DNA of 64,000 nucleotides from Nipponacmea schrenckii (GCA_030562195.1 CM060203.1:4416208-4480207); one strand, 5' to 3'; numbered from the stretch's first letter, positions 37,835 through 49,319 are shown. A program made the numbers and translations. Notes: a model not told the origin generated them from the sequence alone.

Positions 37835-40640
37835 TTTCTTTAAACAAACCATATCCTGATTGACTTTTAAAGCGGATCTCAAGTTTCAAAAATATTATTG
37901 CACTTTTATATTGTATCATTTTGATGTTGTTATTTCAAAAAGAAAAATTAAATACTAATATTTGTTTTCATCTATGAGTGGAAGCTAAATATGCCTAATG
38001 CTGATGCGTTTTCCCTTGGCCCTTAACCTTTTAAATGTGTTAAGTATCATTTTTAAATGTACAGGCATAGGTACATAAAGTTCCTAAATGATGGACATAT
38101 AAAGTTTATAAATTATGTCACTATGCATGAACATTAGTATGTTGTAGAAATTTCCACTGCAGTCTACATCATACTTTTACTTTCTAGCGATCTCAACAAC
38201 ACAGAGTGCTAGGTAAAAGTTTACTATATAGGCAAAGAATGTTATAATTTGGTGTTTGCTACTCATGAAAATTATGAAATTGTCCACCGCTTATCAAGAC
38301 GAACAGCCAAGACACCCCATTAGTGACTGACAGTTAGTTAGTGTCAGAAGATTTATATGTCGGAGAATCTTTAAGGTATAAATGATACCGTCATTTCCGT
38401 TCCAAGAAAACTTGTCACTTGTCACTTACAATCAAATTTTTTCTCGTATAACTAAACTGAAAGAATGGAGGCGAGTCATGAAAAAGCGATGGTCGTTTGA
38501 CTGGTAAAATTTGAGGAAACTGAACGGAACGACTGCTAGCAACTGGTGATATCTGTATTAAACTGAAACATACAGAATGAGTCGATAAGGTAGCACCGGT
38601 TATGGCGTTTCATAGTAATAACTTGTAGAGAAAGACAACAAAAATATGACCAAAAGCTCATCATTTGAAAATTGATTAATGGGATACAATCGCCTAAATA
38701 TTTGCACAGCTGTGATCACTTTCCAGCAGAAAGGTTTCAGTTTCTTGTGAAAATAAGAACTGAATGAGTGCTGCACAAATTTGGTCACATTCTTTGCGAT
38801 ATTGACGTTCAAGCGTGTTTTCTTTACGGATGTTAAACGCTCTGAAACCGACTATAGCAAGAGATTGTTAACCCGTGTTAATCCTTGTAACAAGTACGAA
38901 TTGACCTTTGTTAAATGGAATAGAATTGAAAACAAGTCGATAGTGATTTCCTACTAGAGTAACATTTGGAGTGGGAGCTTAGATATAAAGCTTAGCTCAA
39001 AAGTTTTGATGCCCATTGAGACATTGTAATAAGTTTTAATTTTTGCATTTTAATCAGCACCTTGCCAAGTCCTACAGGCATCTTCGATAGATAAAAGATT
39101 AAGCATATCGATGTTAGTCTAGTAAATGATCATGAAATTGTATTAAGTGCAAGTTTTCATTTTTAGGTTCATCATCAAACTCTGGAAAAAGATCAAATCC
39201 AAAGTATTAAGATTTCAGCTACCATTTATACAAGGCTTTGTCAAAGCCATCAGATCAATCAGAATTTATTCGTGCATTTCTATGTTTTTGTGTTTTGGTA
39301 ATTTATATAATTAATTACAGGTATACTCCTGGTTACCTCTTTTCTCTTTCCACGAATGAACAATTGCTGGTGTGTGCGCGTAGGTAAAAGTTTTTACCCA
39401 TGCGTTATCATGTGACCAATCAAAATGGCCGCGCCTATGGACTGGAAACTGAAAAATTGAAATTCTTCTTATTTGACAGTTGGTTTTTGCTACACTTCTT
39501 CGTCAAAAGAGAGTAAGTTGCGCCAGATTGTTTAAAGTTTTCGGCTATTTCAATGATTGCTCTTTATTTTTGAAGTTTTTCAATCTTACGTCATAAAAAC
39601 AGTTATGATCAGGTCAAATGTCAATAAGCTTTTCTTCAAGCAAAGTTTCGTTAACAAACTCAGAGGGATAAGATTCAATGAATAGAATTATATGTCTTTC
39701 TGCATCTTCTGGGCTACTGAAAGCTGGTAATGCCGGGACCGCGGCATAAGACTACACTTTTTCCGATCACAACCGTCGAGGCATCTTGAAAAAGTGCACA
39801 TCCTGTAGCACACGGGACTTCCGATTACCATCCCATCCAAACGGTTTGACACCTTAAATAGTCACCTATCGTGATTTCGAACTTTTCGCCACAAATGTCC
39901 GAGATTTTACGTAATTTTTCAATAAAAGGGAACATCAGAATCTAAAAAGTATTTTATCATCTTTCAGTTCAAATCGTACAGCAATTTTACACGATTTTTT
40001 AAACACTAAATATAAGTGTCACTTATATTAATGGGATAGACCCAATAGACTCCGAAATTAGCATATATTATGTCCCTGCATTGGACATAATCTGTTTCAC
40101 TGTAATGCACGTGGAATATGATCTTTCAAAAATATGTCATAAAACTAATATCCTCTTACAATAAAATGATCAGTATTCAGCGATTTCAATATCATCATAA
40201 TAATTACTTTATACGTTGTAGGACTATCACACTTTTTAAACTATGTTAGCAAAATCAGTTTTGTTCATGCCAGTTAATGCTATACTGTTCGAAATAAATC
40301 GTATTGATATGTAACCGTAGCTTTCTGTTTCAAGTTTTGTTCTTTAGCACGCCATAAAGTATGGCGCTGTATGTGGTTTAAAATAGGATTCAAATCAGGT
40401 TGTAAAAATTCTTAAAATCACGTGGTTGTTGCTAAGGTAGAATTCATAATTTCTCAAAAAATTTAAACAGTTTTATGTACAATTTATCATTTACTTTTTT
40501 CAAATTTAGTATTTCTAGAACGTAGACTTTGTAGAACACAGAACGAACATTGCAATCTTTCGAACTTCTCCACTGCGTTGCGTTAACTGGATCGTAATCT
40601 TCGGATCATCTTTTTGTACCTTGAATATTCGATCCCTGTG
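37835..40640. other. MGR3 downstream spacer, no gene seen
   Basis: Spacer of duplication unit 1. An acceptor-like tttttag near 39166 precedes a short frame (GSSSNSGKRSNPKY then stop) that resembles a terminal exon, but I found no upstream exon for it. Otherwise AT-rich with no coding signal. Confidence 0.5.
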
Positions 40641-40860
40641 TGAAGTTCCAAAGATCACATTGCGACTAATACGATCCAGCGGTAAAGTTCCAAAGATTAC
40701 AATCCGACTGATAAGATCCAGTGGTAAAGTTCCAAAGATTACAATCCGACTGATACGATCCAGTGGTAAAGTTATAAAGATTACAATCCGACTGATACGA
40801 TCCAGCGGTAAAGTTCGAAAGATCACAATCCAACTGATTCGATCCACGGCGGTGAAATTT
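40540..40860. repeat. 42-bp tandem repeat with inverted flank
   Basis: Five units of 42 nt built around AAAGTTCCAAAGATTACAAT and CCGACTGATACGATCCAGYGG (about 40641-40852). Just upstream (40543-40610), related sequence occurs in the opposite orientation (a GATTACGATCCAGTTAACGC phrase in reverse complement), so the region could fold back. It is absent from the corresponding part of unit 2. Because 42 is a multiple of three, frames on both strands stay open without being genes. Confidence 0.85.
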
Positions 40861-41039
40861 CAAATTTATAATGCGCGCTTTGCGTTATACGAAGTCTTCG
40901 ATCTACACTTCTTCTACCGTAGAAATGACCACGTGATTTTAAGATTTGGATCACCTACGGCGCCATTATAAAGATATTCAAATAGATTCGAAGCAAGAAT
41001 AACATTTCCAAAAGCAATGAGAAGGTTGAAAAGATCATT

Positions 41040-41155
41040 TATTCTTTCTAGAAATCATATTCATGCCATATACATTTAATTTTAGTTTAGTTTGCATAAG
41101 TCAAAATTTTCAACCACTTTTCAGCCGTTATAAATGCAAATCTAAGGGGCGATAA
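41040..41155 (-). pseudogene. truncated relic of MGR5 3' end
   Basis: This stretch matches the last roughly 100 nt of MGR5 (46727-46890) in the same orientation: the TCATTTATTCTTYCT poly(A) region, ATTCATRCCAYATACATTT, the AATTTTAGTTTAG stop region, and a decayed copy of the codons around LPFIMAKN (TTTTCAGCCGTTATAAATGC against TTTTTAGCCATTATGAATGG). The reading frame is lost and the rest of the gene is missing. It lies exactly at the junction of the two tandem duplication units, so the duplication breakpoint probably fell inside the last exon of an MGR5-like gene. Confidence 0.72.
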
Positions 41156-42125
41156 AATGAGGCCCGCTTGCCACGGGCTTTGCAGATCACTTTCAATCGA
41201 AATTTTATTGCTCATTGCTTGACTTTTCGCAAAGCAGAAAAGTAAGACCTTTAAAGTATACCCCATTGATCGACGACATTCATATGTTACTCGCCATCTC
41301 TCATAATTACAAGCAGATTAATTAGATTCTTTCTCGCTTACCTTACATGATGGTCCAGGGTTCATACCCGGCAAAGGTCGAGATGAACTTTAGATTTTAA
41401 ATCTGTTTTCGCCTTTTGAGTGATGAAGGTTGAAAGCTTGGACATGGCAAAACTGTCTAGTCGTTCGGATGAGACAATAAACTAAGGCCCCATGTGCTGC
41501 AGGCTGTACACGTTGATGATCTGCGGACAGTTGGAAATTTCAAAAGAATAGGTTAATCCTGCTGTCTTGGCAAAATTGTCCCCAGTGCAAATGGCATAAC
41601 GTTGCCCGTCTTCAATAGCTCATGATCAAGAAACTGTCATCTTTTGGAATAAAATTCAAGGAACTAGATGTAATATATGTTATCTTATGTTACTGCCGTT
41701 GATGACATTAACTACTAAGTAATATAGTCGTCTAGATATGTGCTTAAACTGTGATAATAATCTTCATTTTAGCTATTTGTACCACATTCTTCTGGTTTTC
41801 TTACAAAGCAAATTACTAGTATTATATTTGACGTCTTAAGCCTTACGAATAATTAGCAGCGGTTTAGGATTATAGCTCTATACCACTTAATTACAAAATG
41901 AAGGGTAATCAAATAGAAATGAATTTATTTCAATTATAAATACATGGCTTTTGTCTGGTCACAACAACCTAAATTTGATGATTAAATGATAACAGTTTCA
42001 AACCAACAATTGAAAAGAGGGCAATGGGGTATATCATACCAGATCAATTTAGATGGTTTACCTAATGCAGTTTTGATTAATAGCCTCATCAATTTAAACC
42101 AACGTAATCGGGGAATTTTGAGGAC

Positions 42126-42196
42126 TATAAATAAGATTAAAATTTTCATACAATCAGTATCATCATCTGTTCTATCGGTATACACAGCAACTTAAG
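42126..42196 (+). promoter_or_regulatory. MGR4 TATA box and leader exon
   Basis: TATAAATA at 42126-42133 and leader exon end ACTTAAG at 42196 before donor gtaaga, with a 492-nt leader intron to the acceptor at 42688. From about 42095 to 42260 the sequence is almost identical to the MGR3 promoter region, although the surrounding spacer has diverged. Confidence 0.7.
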
Positions 42197-42698
42197 GTAA
42201 GAGCTTAAAATAGTAACAGCTAAATCTAGCCTAATCATCAAAATTGAGAACAGGAGCTTACCTTATGTCTTGTTTAAATTCATATAATTCTCTGCTTTTT
42301 TTGTTTTTACAAACCAGTTTTTAAACTTAAAATTTTAATTGTATTACCAAGACTCAGATAGTTTTCCACTCTTTGTTCTGTTCTAGAATATTTACAATTT
42401 GTTATATTATATATTTGTGTTTCGATTTGAAAGTATTTGTAATTCAGTTTTGCAAAGTTTTCTTGTGATAACTGCATATTTTCTATTTGGTTGTATGGAT
42501 TTTATAACAAGTTCTTTAATATAATATGGTCTCAAATCCAGATTAGAACAGAAAATGAAAAATAACAATAACATACAGTAATCCTCATTGTTCTAATGCG
42601 GAAATAGAGAAAGCAAAAACTGAACATAATATAATAGATAACAGATAATCCTAAATATTCCTGACAATATCCAATTCTTTTATTTTAGATAATCCAAA

Positions 42699-43761
42699 AT
42701 GAATCCAGCACTCAGTTTTGTCACTTTAGCAGCTTCTATTGCTGTCGCCTGTGGTAAGTTTTAACTGTACTTTACTAAATAAAATCCAGTCTGTTTATGA
42801 GACTTTTTTCTGACAGTCGTTCAACTCTGATTTCAATGTGTCGTTACCTCATTTACCAACCTTTGTGGGAAGTTTTAACTGTACTTTACTAATATCCAAT
42901 ATTGGAAAATAAACCCCCCATTTCCAAGAGTAAATGACGATTGCTTATATAAAACGTTACAGTTTGGGATTTTGAAACTTTTCTCTGGCAGTCATTCAAC
43001 TCTGATTTCAATGTGTCGTTTTACCTCATTTACCAACCTTTGTTGGAAGTGCAACTTTTGATCTGTGTTTTCTGTAAATGTATAGGCATATGAACCTTTG
43101 TGTTGTAACATTCCCACTTTCCACTCGACAATGAAATTTATGTGACGTATCGAAAGGGTTAAATATCCCAATTTGTTCAATAGCATGGCTTGCTAGTAAA
43201 TAAATGTATATTTCAGTTACACTCTCATCTAAAGTGTCACCGTATCTTTTTGTATAAACCGTGTATGGTATATTGTTCAAATATATTTCAGCTTTTCTGC
43301 CCGGTATGACTCCAGGTGGTGCAGGAGGTCTAGGTGGTCCCGGTGGATTTCCAGGTGGTCTCAATGGACTCGCAGCAATGTCTGCTGGTGGTGGTGGTGG
43401 TGGTTCACCAATGGGCATGATGCTTCCATTGTTAATGAGAGGTGGAATGGACATGCGAAAAATGTTGATGATGATGTCTATGAACAGTGGTACAGGCCAA
43501 GGGGGTATGGAAAGCATTCTCCCTTTGTTGTTAATGCGTAATGGTGGTTCAGAAAATATGCTTCCCATGTTGATGATGTTGAAAAACAAAGGAGGAGCTG
43601 GTGGTGGTATGAACCCAATTATGATGGCAGCTATGATGGGCGGTAATGATAACATGATGCAGATGCTTCCATTCTTGATGATGAACAAGCAACAAAGTGG
43701 CCCTCCTGCCAATATTGCCCTTCCTGCTGGTGCTGCCAATCCTGCTGGTGGACCAATCTAA
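42699..43761 (+). CDS. MGR4: secreted Met/Gly-rich protein, 174 aa
   Basis: Exons 42699-42753 and 43292-43761, joined in phase 1. Exon 1 is identical to that of MGR3 (same signal peptide). The mature protein matches MGR3 closely but has a longer Gly-rich insert (LAAMSAGGGGGG before SPMGMMLP), SGTGQGG in place of RGQGG, and scattered Met/Leu/Ile exchanges. The C-terminal half is nearly unchanged, including GGNDNMMQMLPFLMMNKQQ and the tail ending GGPI. Its intron is 538 nt against 201 nt in MGR3, partly through an internal duplication. The shared poly(A) region is AT-rich with ATTAAA near 43873. Function unknown. Confidence 0.9.
42754..43085. repeat. duplicated segment inside the MGR4 intron
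   Basis: The first about 120 nt of the intron (TTTTAACTGTACTTTACTAA ... ATTTACCAACCTTTGTGGGAAG) is repeated with changes further on (second copy about 42873-43050, ending ATTTACCAACCTTTGTTGGAAG). MGR3 has a single copy, so the MGR4 intron grew by local duplication. Confidence 0.85.
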
Positions 43762-45312
43762 TTTTTTTAAACAAACTATGTCCTGATTGACTTTTAAAGC
43801 GGATCTCAAGTTTCAAAAATATTATTGCACTTTTATATTATCATTTTGATGTTGTTATTTAAAAAAAACCAATTAAATACTAATTTTTGGGGTTTTTATA
43901 AAATGAATAGTGGATGAATGCTGATAAGTGTGCTCTCGGTCCTAAAAATTTTAAAAATGTAAAATATCTGTTTAAATGAACATGCGTCTGTAAATGAGGT
44001 TCCTATACTAAGGACTAAGGAGAGGGAAATTATGGAAGTTTGCCCAGTGGTATGCTACGTGTTTTTAAAATTATCATGATGCTCGCTGCCTTAAAGGACC
44101 AAAATCATATTTGGCGAGGGATAGAAAAAGTAGTAACTATGATCTTACGAATTCCTCTTCAATTGCCGTAATGGTATTTCCACGATAAGAATGCACCAGT
44201 TCCTGAGTGCAGGTAAAAGATTATTAGGCAAAGAATGTTATCATTTGGTGTCTGATACTTATGAAAATTATGAAATTGTCCACCGCTTATCAAGACGAAC
44301 AACCAAGACACCCCAAGTGACTGACAGTAAGTTAGTGTCAGAAAATTTATATGTAGTTAAATCTTTATAGTATAAAATCAGTTACAGGCAGCTGCCAGTA
44401 TATACTCGTCTGAAAATAACGACCATTCATTTCGTTACTGATTCTATCAATCCAATCGGTCGATTTACCAATATAACGCCTTAATATGAAAATACCTAAT
44501 AAAGAAAATGGCGAATAGTTCATCGTTTTAAAATTGATTAAAGAGATGCAGTCGCCCAAATATTTGATTTACCCGCCATAAAGCTCTTCCTAAAATTGTA
44601 CAGTACTGACAATTCGTCACATACTTGGCAACCTTAAAGTTCCTGCGGCTTTTTCATTACCGATATTATGATGTCATTTGTAAAAGTCTTTGTAACATAA
44701 CAATGTTTAAGTTGTACGTTTCCAATTGCAATCGTCAAGCACTATTAAGTCGAATCAAGTAGGAAATATGACTTGACGCTTTTCACGTCTAGTGAAGGGC
44801 TCCAGTGAAAGTTTGTATGAAACAAAATTCCAACAACGTTCCATCTGTCGATGTGCACCATCATTAGAATTGAACTGTCAAATCTGTTAAAGGTTTCTTT
44901 TTAGGGGACATAACTCCTATCAGTCTTTAAAATGCGGTCAAAATCATGTAATATCTTTCATCGCAATTCGTACAATATTTTACACGATTTATGCCGCTGC
45001 GATACAACCATATTAACTCCAAAAGATGTAAAAAGGCCTACTTCCCTTTGATTCTGCATTGACAAGTATTCAGTTGAAATGTTGAACTGTAATGCGCGTT
45101 GAATTTGATCATTCAAAAAGTATGGGCGAAGCATATAACTGTGAAACCAATATCGCCTTACCATAAAATGCTCAATATTCAGCTATGTCAGTATCATGAT
45201 TATAATTACTACATACATTCATTTCATTCCCATTTCATGCCATGAAATTTAATTTGTCTTGTCATTCGAGGACCAGTGTAATGTATGTATTCTGTACGAT
45301 GTCACACCTCAG

Positions 45313-46404
45313 TTAAGGGGGTTGACAACCTTATCGTTCGAGGTGTATTTCAATCAAGAAACGTATTAAGTTTATATCCATTCTATTTTTTTTTTTCTTT
45401 TTATTTAACACTCAGACATGGTAGCCTCTACATCCATTCTATTTGGCATTAAAAGAAACTCATCTAGTAAAAATTTTAGCTCAATCGCTTCAGTAGTTCG
45501 TCTGATATCCGTCCGTGAAGATAATCTATTTATAGAACAAAACGGGGTATTCCTCTATGTAGACGTACAAATTACGTTGTCAGTTGACATTTGTGATTAC
45601 AACGTCATTGGCTAAATAAACATTCTCTACGTTTGCCGGTCAGTTATTGTTAATATCGGCACGCGAAGTAAGAGTTTGTGTATCGGTGGAATCCAGAAGT
45701 CACGTGATGTCCCATAAATCATTACGTCACATGTAAACAAAGAAAATTTTATGATTGGTGGGTGGAAGGGTTTTGACATGTGCTAATCCATTGTTTTAGC
45801 ACTCAAATTATGTGGATATCGGTGCATATCGATGCCTAAAAGGTGCTTAAAGATTTCTACAGCATGAAAGACAATCTTTTAACAACATGATCGTTAATTA
45901 CGTATGGTTTACATGTGTTTGCAAAATGTTGAAAAAAAAAATGCCATTTTTCTAAAAGCATATCTCGCTTACAATTTATCCGATTTTTACAAACTTTGGC
46001 TTCAGCTAAAGCTTACGATGTCCTCTATAACTTTACGTTGGCTTTTTTTTCTATAAAATGAATAGTTTTCTATCAATATCTTCAAAAAAAAAAAAAAAAT
46101 TTCCAAAAAGCCAACGTAATTTTGTAGAGATACATGTAGACTTGCGTTGTGCAAAATTTCAACCTTCTATATTAAATAGCCTAGTAGATATGCTAATTTT
46201 AAGGGAATAATTGACGTTTTTTTCGTTCATCTTTCATACCCTATTTCTTAAAGTTGAAATGTCATAAAGAAATAAATTTTATATTTTTGGATAGCTGAAA
46301 GTCCCCTCTTTCCATTGATATTTAAATATTTCAGATAGGTGGAAAAGAAGTGGTTGAAATCGTCTATTTTTTGTACATAGGTTTAGGGTTGTCAACCCCC
46401 TTAA
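45313..46404. mobile_element. TTAA-flanked inverted-repeat element, 1084 bp
   Basis: Terminal inverted repeats GGGGGTTGACAACC (45317-45330) and its complement GGTTGTCAACCCCC (46387-46400), flanked on both sides by TTAA (45313-45316 and 46401-46404). A TTAA duplication is the mark of piggyBac-type insertion. The equivalent position in duplication unit 1 (near 40240) lacks it, which shows it inserted after the duplication. No transposase frame is present, so it is non-autonomous. The interior is AT-rich with a poly-A run near 46090. Confidence 0.85.
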
Positions 46405-46726
46405 ATCAGTAAGTTTTAACTATGTTAGCAATATTAATTTCTTTATGCCAGTTAACGCTATACTATGTGAAATAAATCTTACCGATATGTTACCATAGCT
46501 TTCTGTTTCATGTTTTGTGCTTTAGAACGCAATAAAGACACCCAAACTACACTTCTTTCATGAAGGTATGTTGTAATGGATGAACTCGTTTGATACAATG
46601 TATTTCTGGATGGTTTGCTAATCAGACCCAGCTGTGTATTGTGCAGCTGCTGCCTTATTCGCAACTCAAGCGCTCCAAGAGGAGAAATAGTTTCAAAATG
46701 AAAAAAAAGGTTTAAAAAGTACATCA

Positions 46727-46732
46727 TTTATT
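46727..46732 (-). terminator. MGR5 poly(A) signal
   Basis: AATAAA on the minus strand, 44 nt after the MGR5 stop codon. Confidence 0.7.
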
Positions 46733-46775
46733 CTTCCTATAAATTACATTCATACCACATACATTTGAATTTAGT

Positions 46776-47593
46776 TTAGATCAAACCAGCTGACTTGGGT
46801 TGAGCAGCCCCTGCAGGAGCTGTGGCTTGAAAACCAGCGGCAGCGGGTTCAGCATTATTTTTAGCCATTATGAATGGGAGCATCTGCATAAGGTTGTCGT
46901 TTCCTCCAGCCATCACCATCATCATCATTGGATCAATGTTGCCTGATTTTCCTTTTCCCATCATCATCATTAAGGGCAGTATGTTGTCGGATCCACCACG
47001 GAGAGCCATCATTAGAGGAAGGGTCATACCAGATGCTCCACCAGAATTGCCTTGTCCATTTTTGGACAAAGACATCATCATCATGAGCGATCTCATATCA
47101 AGACCACTTCTCATTAAAAAAGGTAGCATTAAATCAGGAGATGAACCTCCTAGTCCTTGTGATAATCCTGCTCCTGCTCCTGCTCCTGCTCCGACTCCGG
47201 CTCCGACTCCGGCACCGACTCCAGGATTTCCTGGAAACTGTGCTGAAACAAAACAAGAAATAACACAAGAATTAAAATACTGAACTTACAAGGATATTTT
47301 TCGTAAATTTTTCAGGATATGTTTTATCTGTTTAACACTTCAAATAATTAGTTGATTTGAATCTGTGTTTGTTTTTAAAATACATAAACGATAGACCTTT
47401 CGTTAGGACTCGTCAGGGGGAACAACTACGGTCACTATTTAGGTGCAAGCTTCTTTCTAAAGCTACTTTCTAATGATATATATGCTTGTCATCCTTAGAT
47501 AAAACATAAAAAGAAAAACGAAAAATGGAAAAACTCACCATTGCCTACTAAGGCCATTGATAGGAGCATGGATACTGTGATGAAGGCGTTCAT
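46776..47593 (-). CDS. MGR5: secreted Met-rich protein with silk-like block, 173 aa
   Basis: Minus strand, exons 47593-47539 and 47242-46776, joined in phase 1. Exon 1 encodes the signal peptide MNAFITVSMLLSMALVGN; the split codon gives Ala and the mature chain starts QFPGNPG. Next comes a regular Gly-Val/Gly-Ala run (GVGAGVGAGVGAGAGAGAG), like crystalline silk dipeptides. Then come family blocks: DLMLPFLMRSGLDMRSLMMM, SGMTLPLMMALRGGSDN, ILPLMMMMGKGKSGN, AGGNDNLMQMLPFIMAKNN; and an Ala/Pro-rich tail. No Cys. A 215-nt leader intron (47605-47819) precedes exon 1. It is the only MGR gene on the minus strand. Function unknown. Confidence 0.9.
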
Positions 47594-47819
47594 TTTGACC
47601 AATTCTATGAAAATAATAGAAATTAATTTTATGTACGTGTATATCGTCGCTGATTAAAATACCTAATATAGATTACCTATAATGGTCGGAAAAAATAAAA
47701 TATATTAGATAAGAAACGATACATTGAAGAAACCTTTTATCAATTGAAGAACATAATTCAAAACCGTAAATGAACATATAGTGCGAACTGTTCGATGAAA
47801 GAGAATATGTTATGGCTTA

Positions 47820-47882
47820 CCAATGATTGTGCAGATTCTGAGACAATTAGTGACGACAAAACGTGATCCTGGCCAATTTATA
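47820..47882 (-). promoter_or_regulatory. MGR5 TATA box and leader exon
   Basis: TATAAAT on the minus strand (47882-47876), a leader exon ending at 47820 before donor gtaagc, and the leader acceptor (tttcatag) just before the start-codon exon at 47604. Same layout as MGR3 and MGR4. Confidence 0.7.
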
Positions 47883-48264
47883 CCAGTTCGACCATTTGAG
47901 ACTGTAAGTAGCCATTGATTAATGATGACCAACAACAATGCAACCCTTACGTAACGTTGTATCTTTTACATACATTGACAATGATAAATATGCTAATGAT
48001 TTATGTCTTGTCGTCACGTAATAACGTTATAATCTTATGAATGTAATTGTCATTTTAATTTATTGATCTGACATGACAGAAACTTCTAGTCATTGACACC
48101 AAATTCTAAAGCCATTTAAAAATTTGGGAACTTTTTTTTTTTTTTTTTTTTTGCATTTGTGTTATGCTTAAATAACAAGCTATTTTTTAAGAAACTTAGC
48201 ACTTTATTGTTTATTTATTAAAGAAGCACAAGATATATGGATATACTATTTCTAACAATTTATT

Positions 48265-49313
48265 AACTCAACGTTTCACATGCTCATACAGGCAGCGTTA
48301 TCAAGAGAAATGAATAAAAACTTAACAGGACTAACAATATATATAGATAAAAGAACACAACACATGATTAGCACTCTAATTACGGAAGCCATAATTAAAC
48401 CAACAAGGATTAACATGGGTGGAACAAGAGGGGTTAGGGAAGCCATAAGATGAGAGGTAGTTAATTAATCAAATAGTCCATTCCAAATGTTAGGGATATA
48501 GTATCCTACATCACGGTTATGTTCTGGCTTGTGCTTTTTTATTTCAATGGCTTCTCTCAGTTTTCTGTTTTTCCATGAATTATGGTTGGTTGCAAGAAGT
48601 TCAACGCTATTCCATCTGATTCTGTGGCGCCTATCTTTTAAATAGAATCTTCAGACTTGCGTTTATTACATGCCGTTCTGTGTTCTTCTATTCGTACTGA
48701 TATAGGTCTAGATGTTTCCCCAATGTAAGATTTCTTGCAACTACAGTCAATTTTGTATACTACACATTTAGGGTCCGGGTTGGGTTCTTCCATTCTTCCT
48801 TCTGCATGAACCAAGGTTTTTAAGGACGTGGTGCCTGAGAATGCTACTGTAGCTCCTATTTGTTGGGTCAGTATCCTTTTTATGTGGTAGCTGATGGTTC
48901 CTACATAAGGGATGCTGAAAAATACCGGAGATTTAGGTGGTTTAGGTTTTCTACAAGTGGGTGTTAGAGTGTTCTTCATAACCTTGTTCACCAGTTTTGG
49001 GTTATATTTGTTGAAGTTGATGAAGGACTGTTTTAGGTGGTTGAGTTCATCTTCTAGCGATTCTTGATTGCATATGATGTTGGCACGGCGTGTAAGGGTT
49101 GAGATTATTCCTGTTTTGACTGTCATTGGGTGGTTGGATGAGTTGTGGACATATTGGTCTGTGTGGGTTGGTTTTCTGTACACTGTTGTGGCAAGACTTT
49201 CATCCTTTCGTGATATTAGGACATCAAGGAACGCTAGTTGTTGGTTTATTTATTATTGCAAGGAAGTTCTGTCCCCTCTCTCTTGCTCATCCAATTCACA
49301 AACGAGCGTTATT
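48265..49313 (-). mobile_element. Penelope-like retroelement, 5'-truncated, GIY-YIG type
   Basis: On the minus strand a 182-codon frame (49183-48638), extended upstream to about 49250, encodes the end of a Penelope-type RT (LAFLDVLISRKDESLATTVY, then RKPTHTDQYVHNSSNHP), a linker, and a GIY-YIG endonuclease core (CVVYKIDCSCKKSYIGET, EEHRTACNKRKSEDS). After a frameshift near 48638 the remainder continues to about 48471 (HRIRWNSVELLATNHNSWKN, ending YYIPNIWNGLFD). Upstream of 49250 are two in-frame stops and a decayed piece (ITLVCELDE). The 3' end holds TTGATAACGCTGCCTG and GTGAAACGTTGAGTTAATAAA (48306-48265), a terminal motif also found in the palindrome at 57766-57943. Inactive copy, fairly recent. 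Confidence 0.88.
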
Positions 49314-49319
49314 CTGCCA

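Larger units (their letters stand above)
36225..46810. repeat. about 5-kb tandem segmental duplication (two units)
   Basis: Unit 1 (about 36225-41160) and unit 2 (about 41188-46810) share the same order of landmarks: a TGATMGACGACATT phrase (36350, 41270), the promoter and leader block (36520-36690, 42095-42260), the Met-rich gene (MGR3, MGR4), an intergenic block containing GTCCACCGCTTATCAAGACG (38280, 44280), a GCCAGTTAAYGCTATACT block (40270, 46445), and the 3' end of an MGR5-type gene on the minus strand (41040, 46727). Unit 2 carries about 0.6 kb of extra sequence near 41320-41930 and a 1.08-kb TTAA-flanked element. Coding and promoter blocks are nearly identical; spacers are clearly more diverged. 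Confidence 0.92.

Noticed and set aside
39166..39210. Terminal-exon-like GSSSNSGKRSNPKY after tttttag
   Set aside because: No upstream exon found in phase and the corresponding region of unit 2 does not show it; too short to support alone.
40515..40971. Repeat frames on both strands (KITIRLIRSSGKV and RISRIVIFGTLPLD types)
   Set aside because: Both come from the same 42-bp tandem repeat, again a multiple of three; open on both strands by periodicity only.
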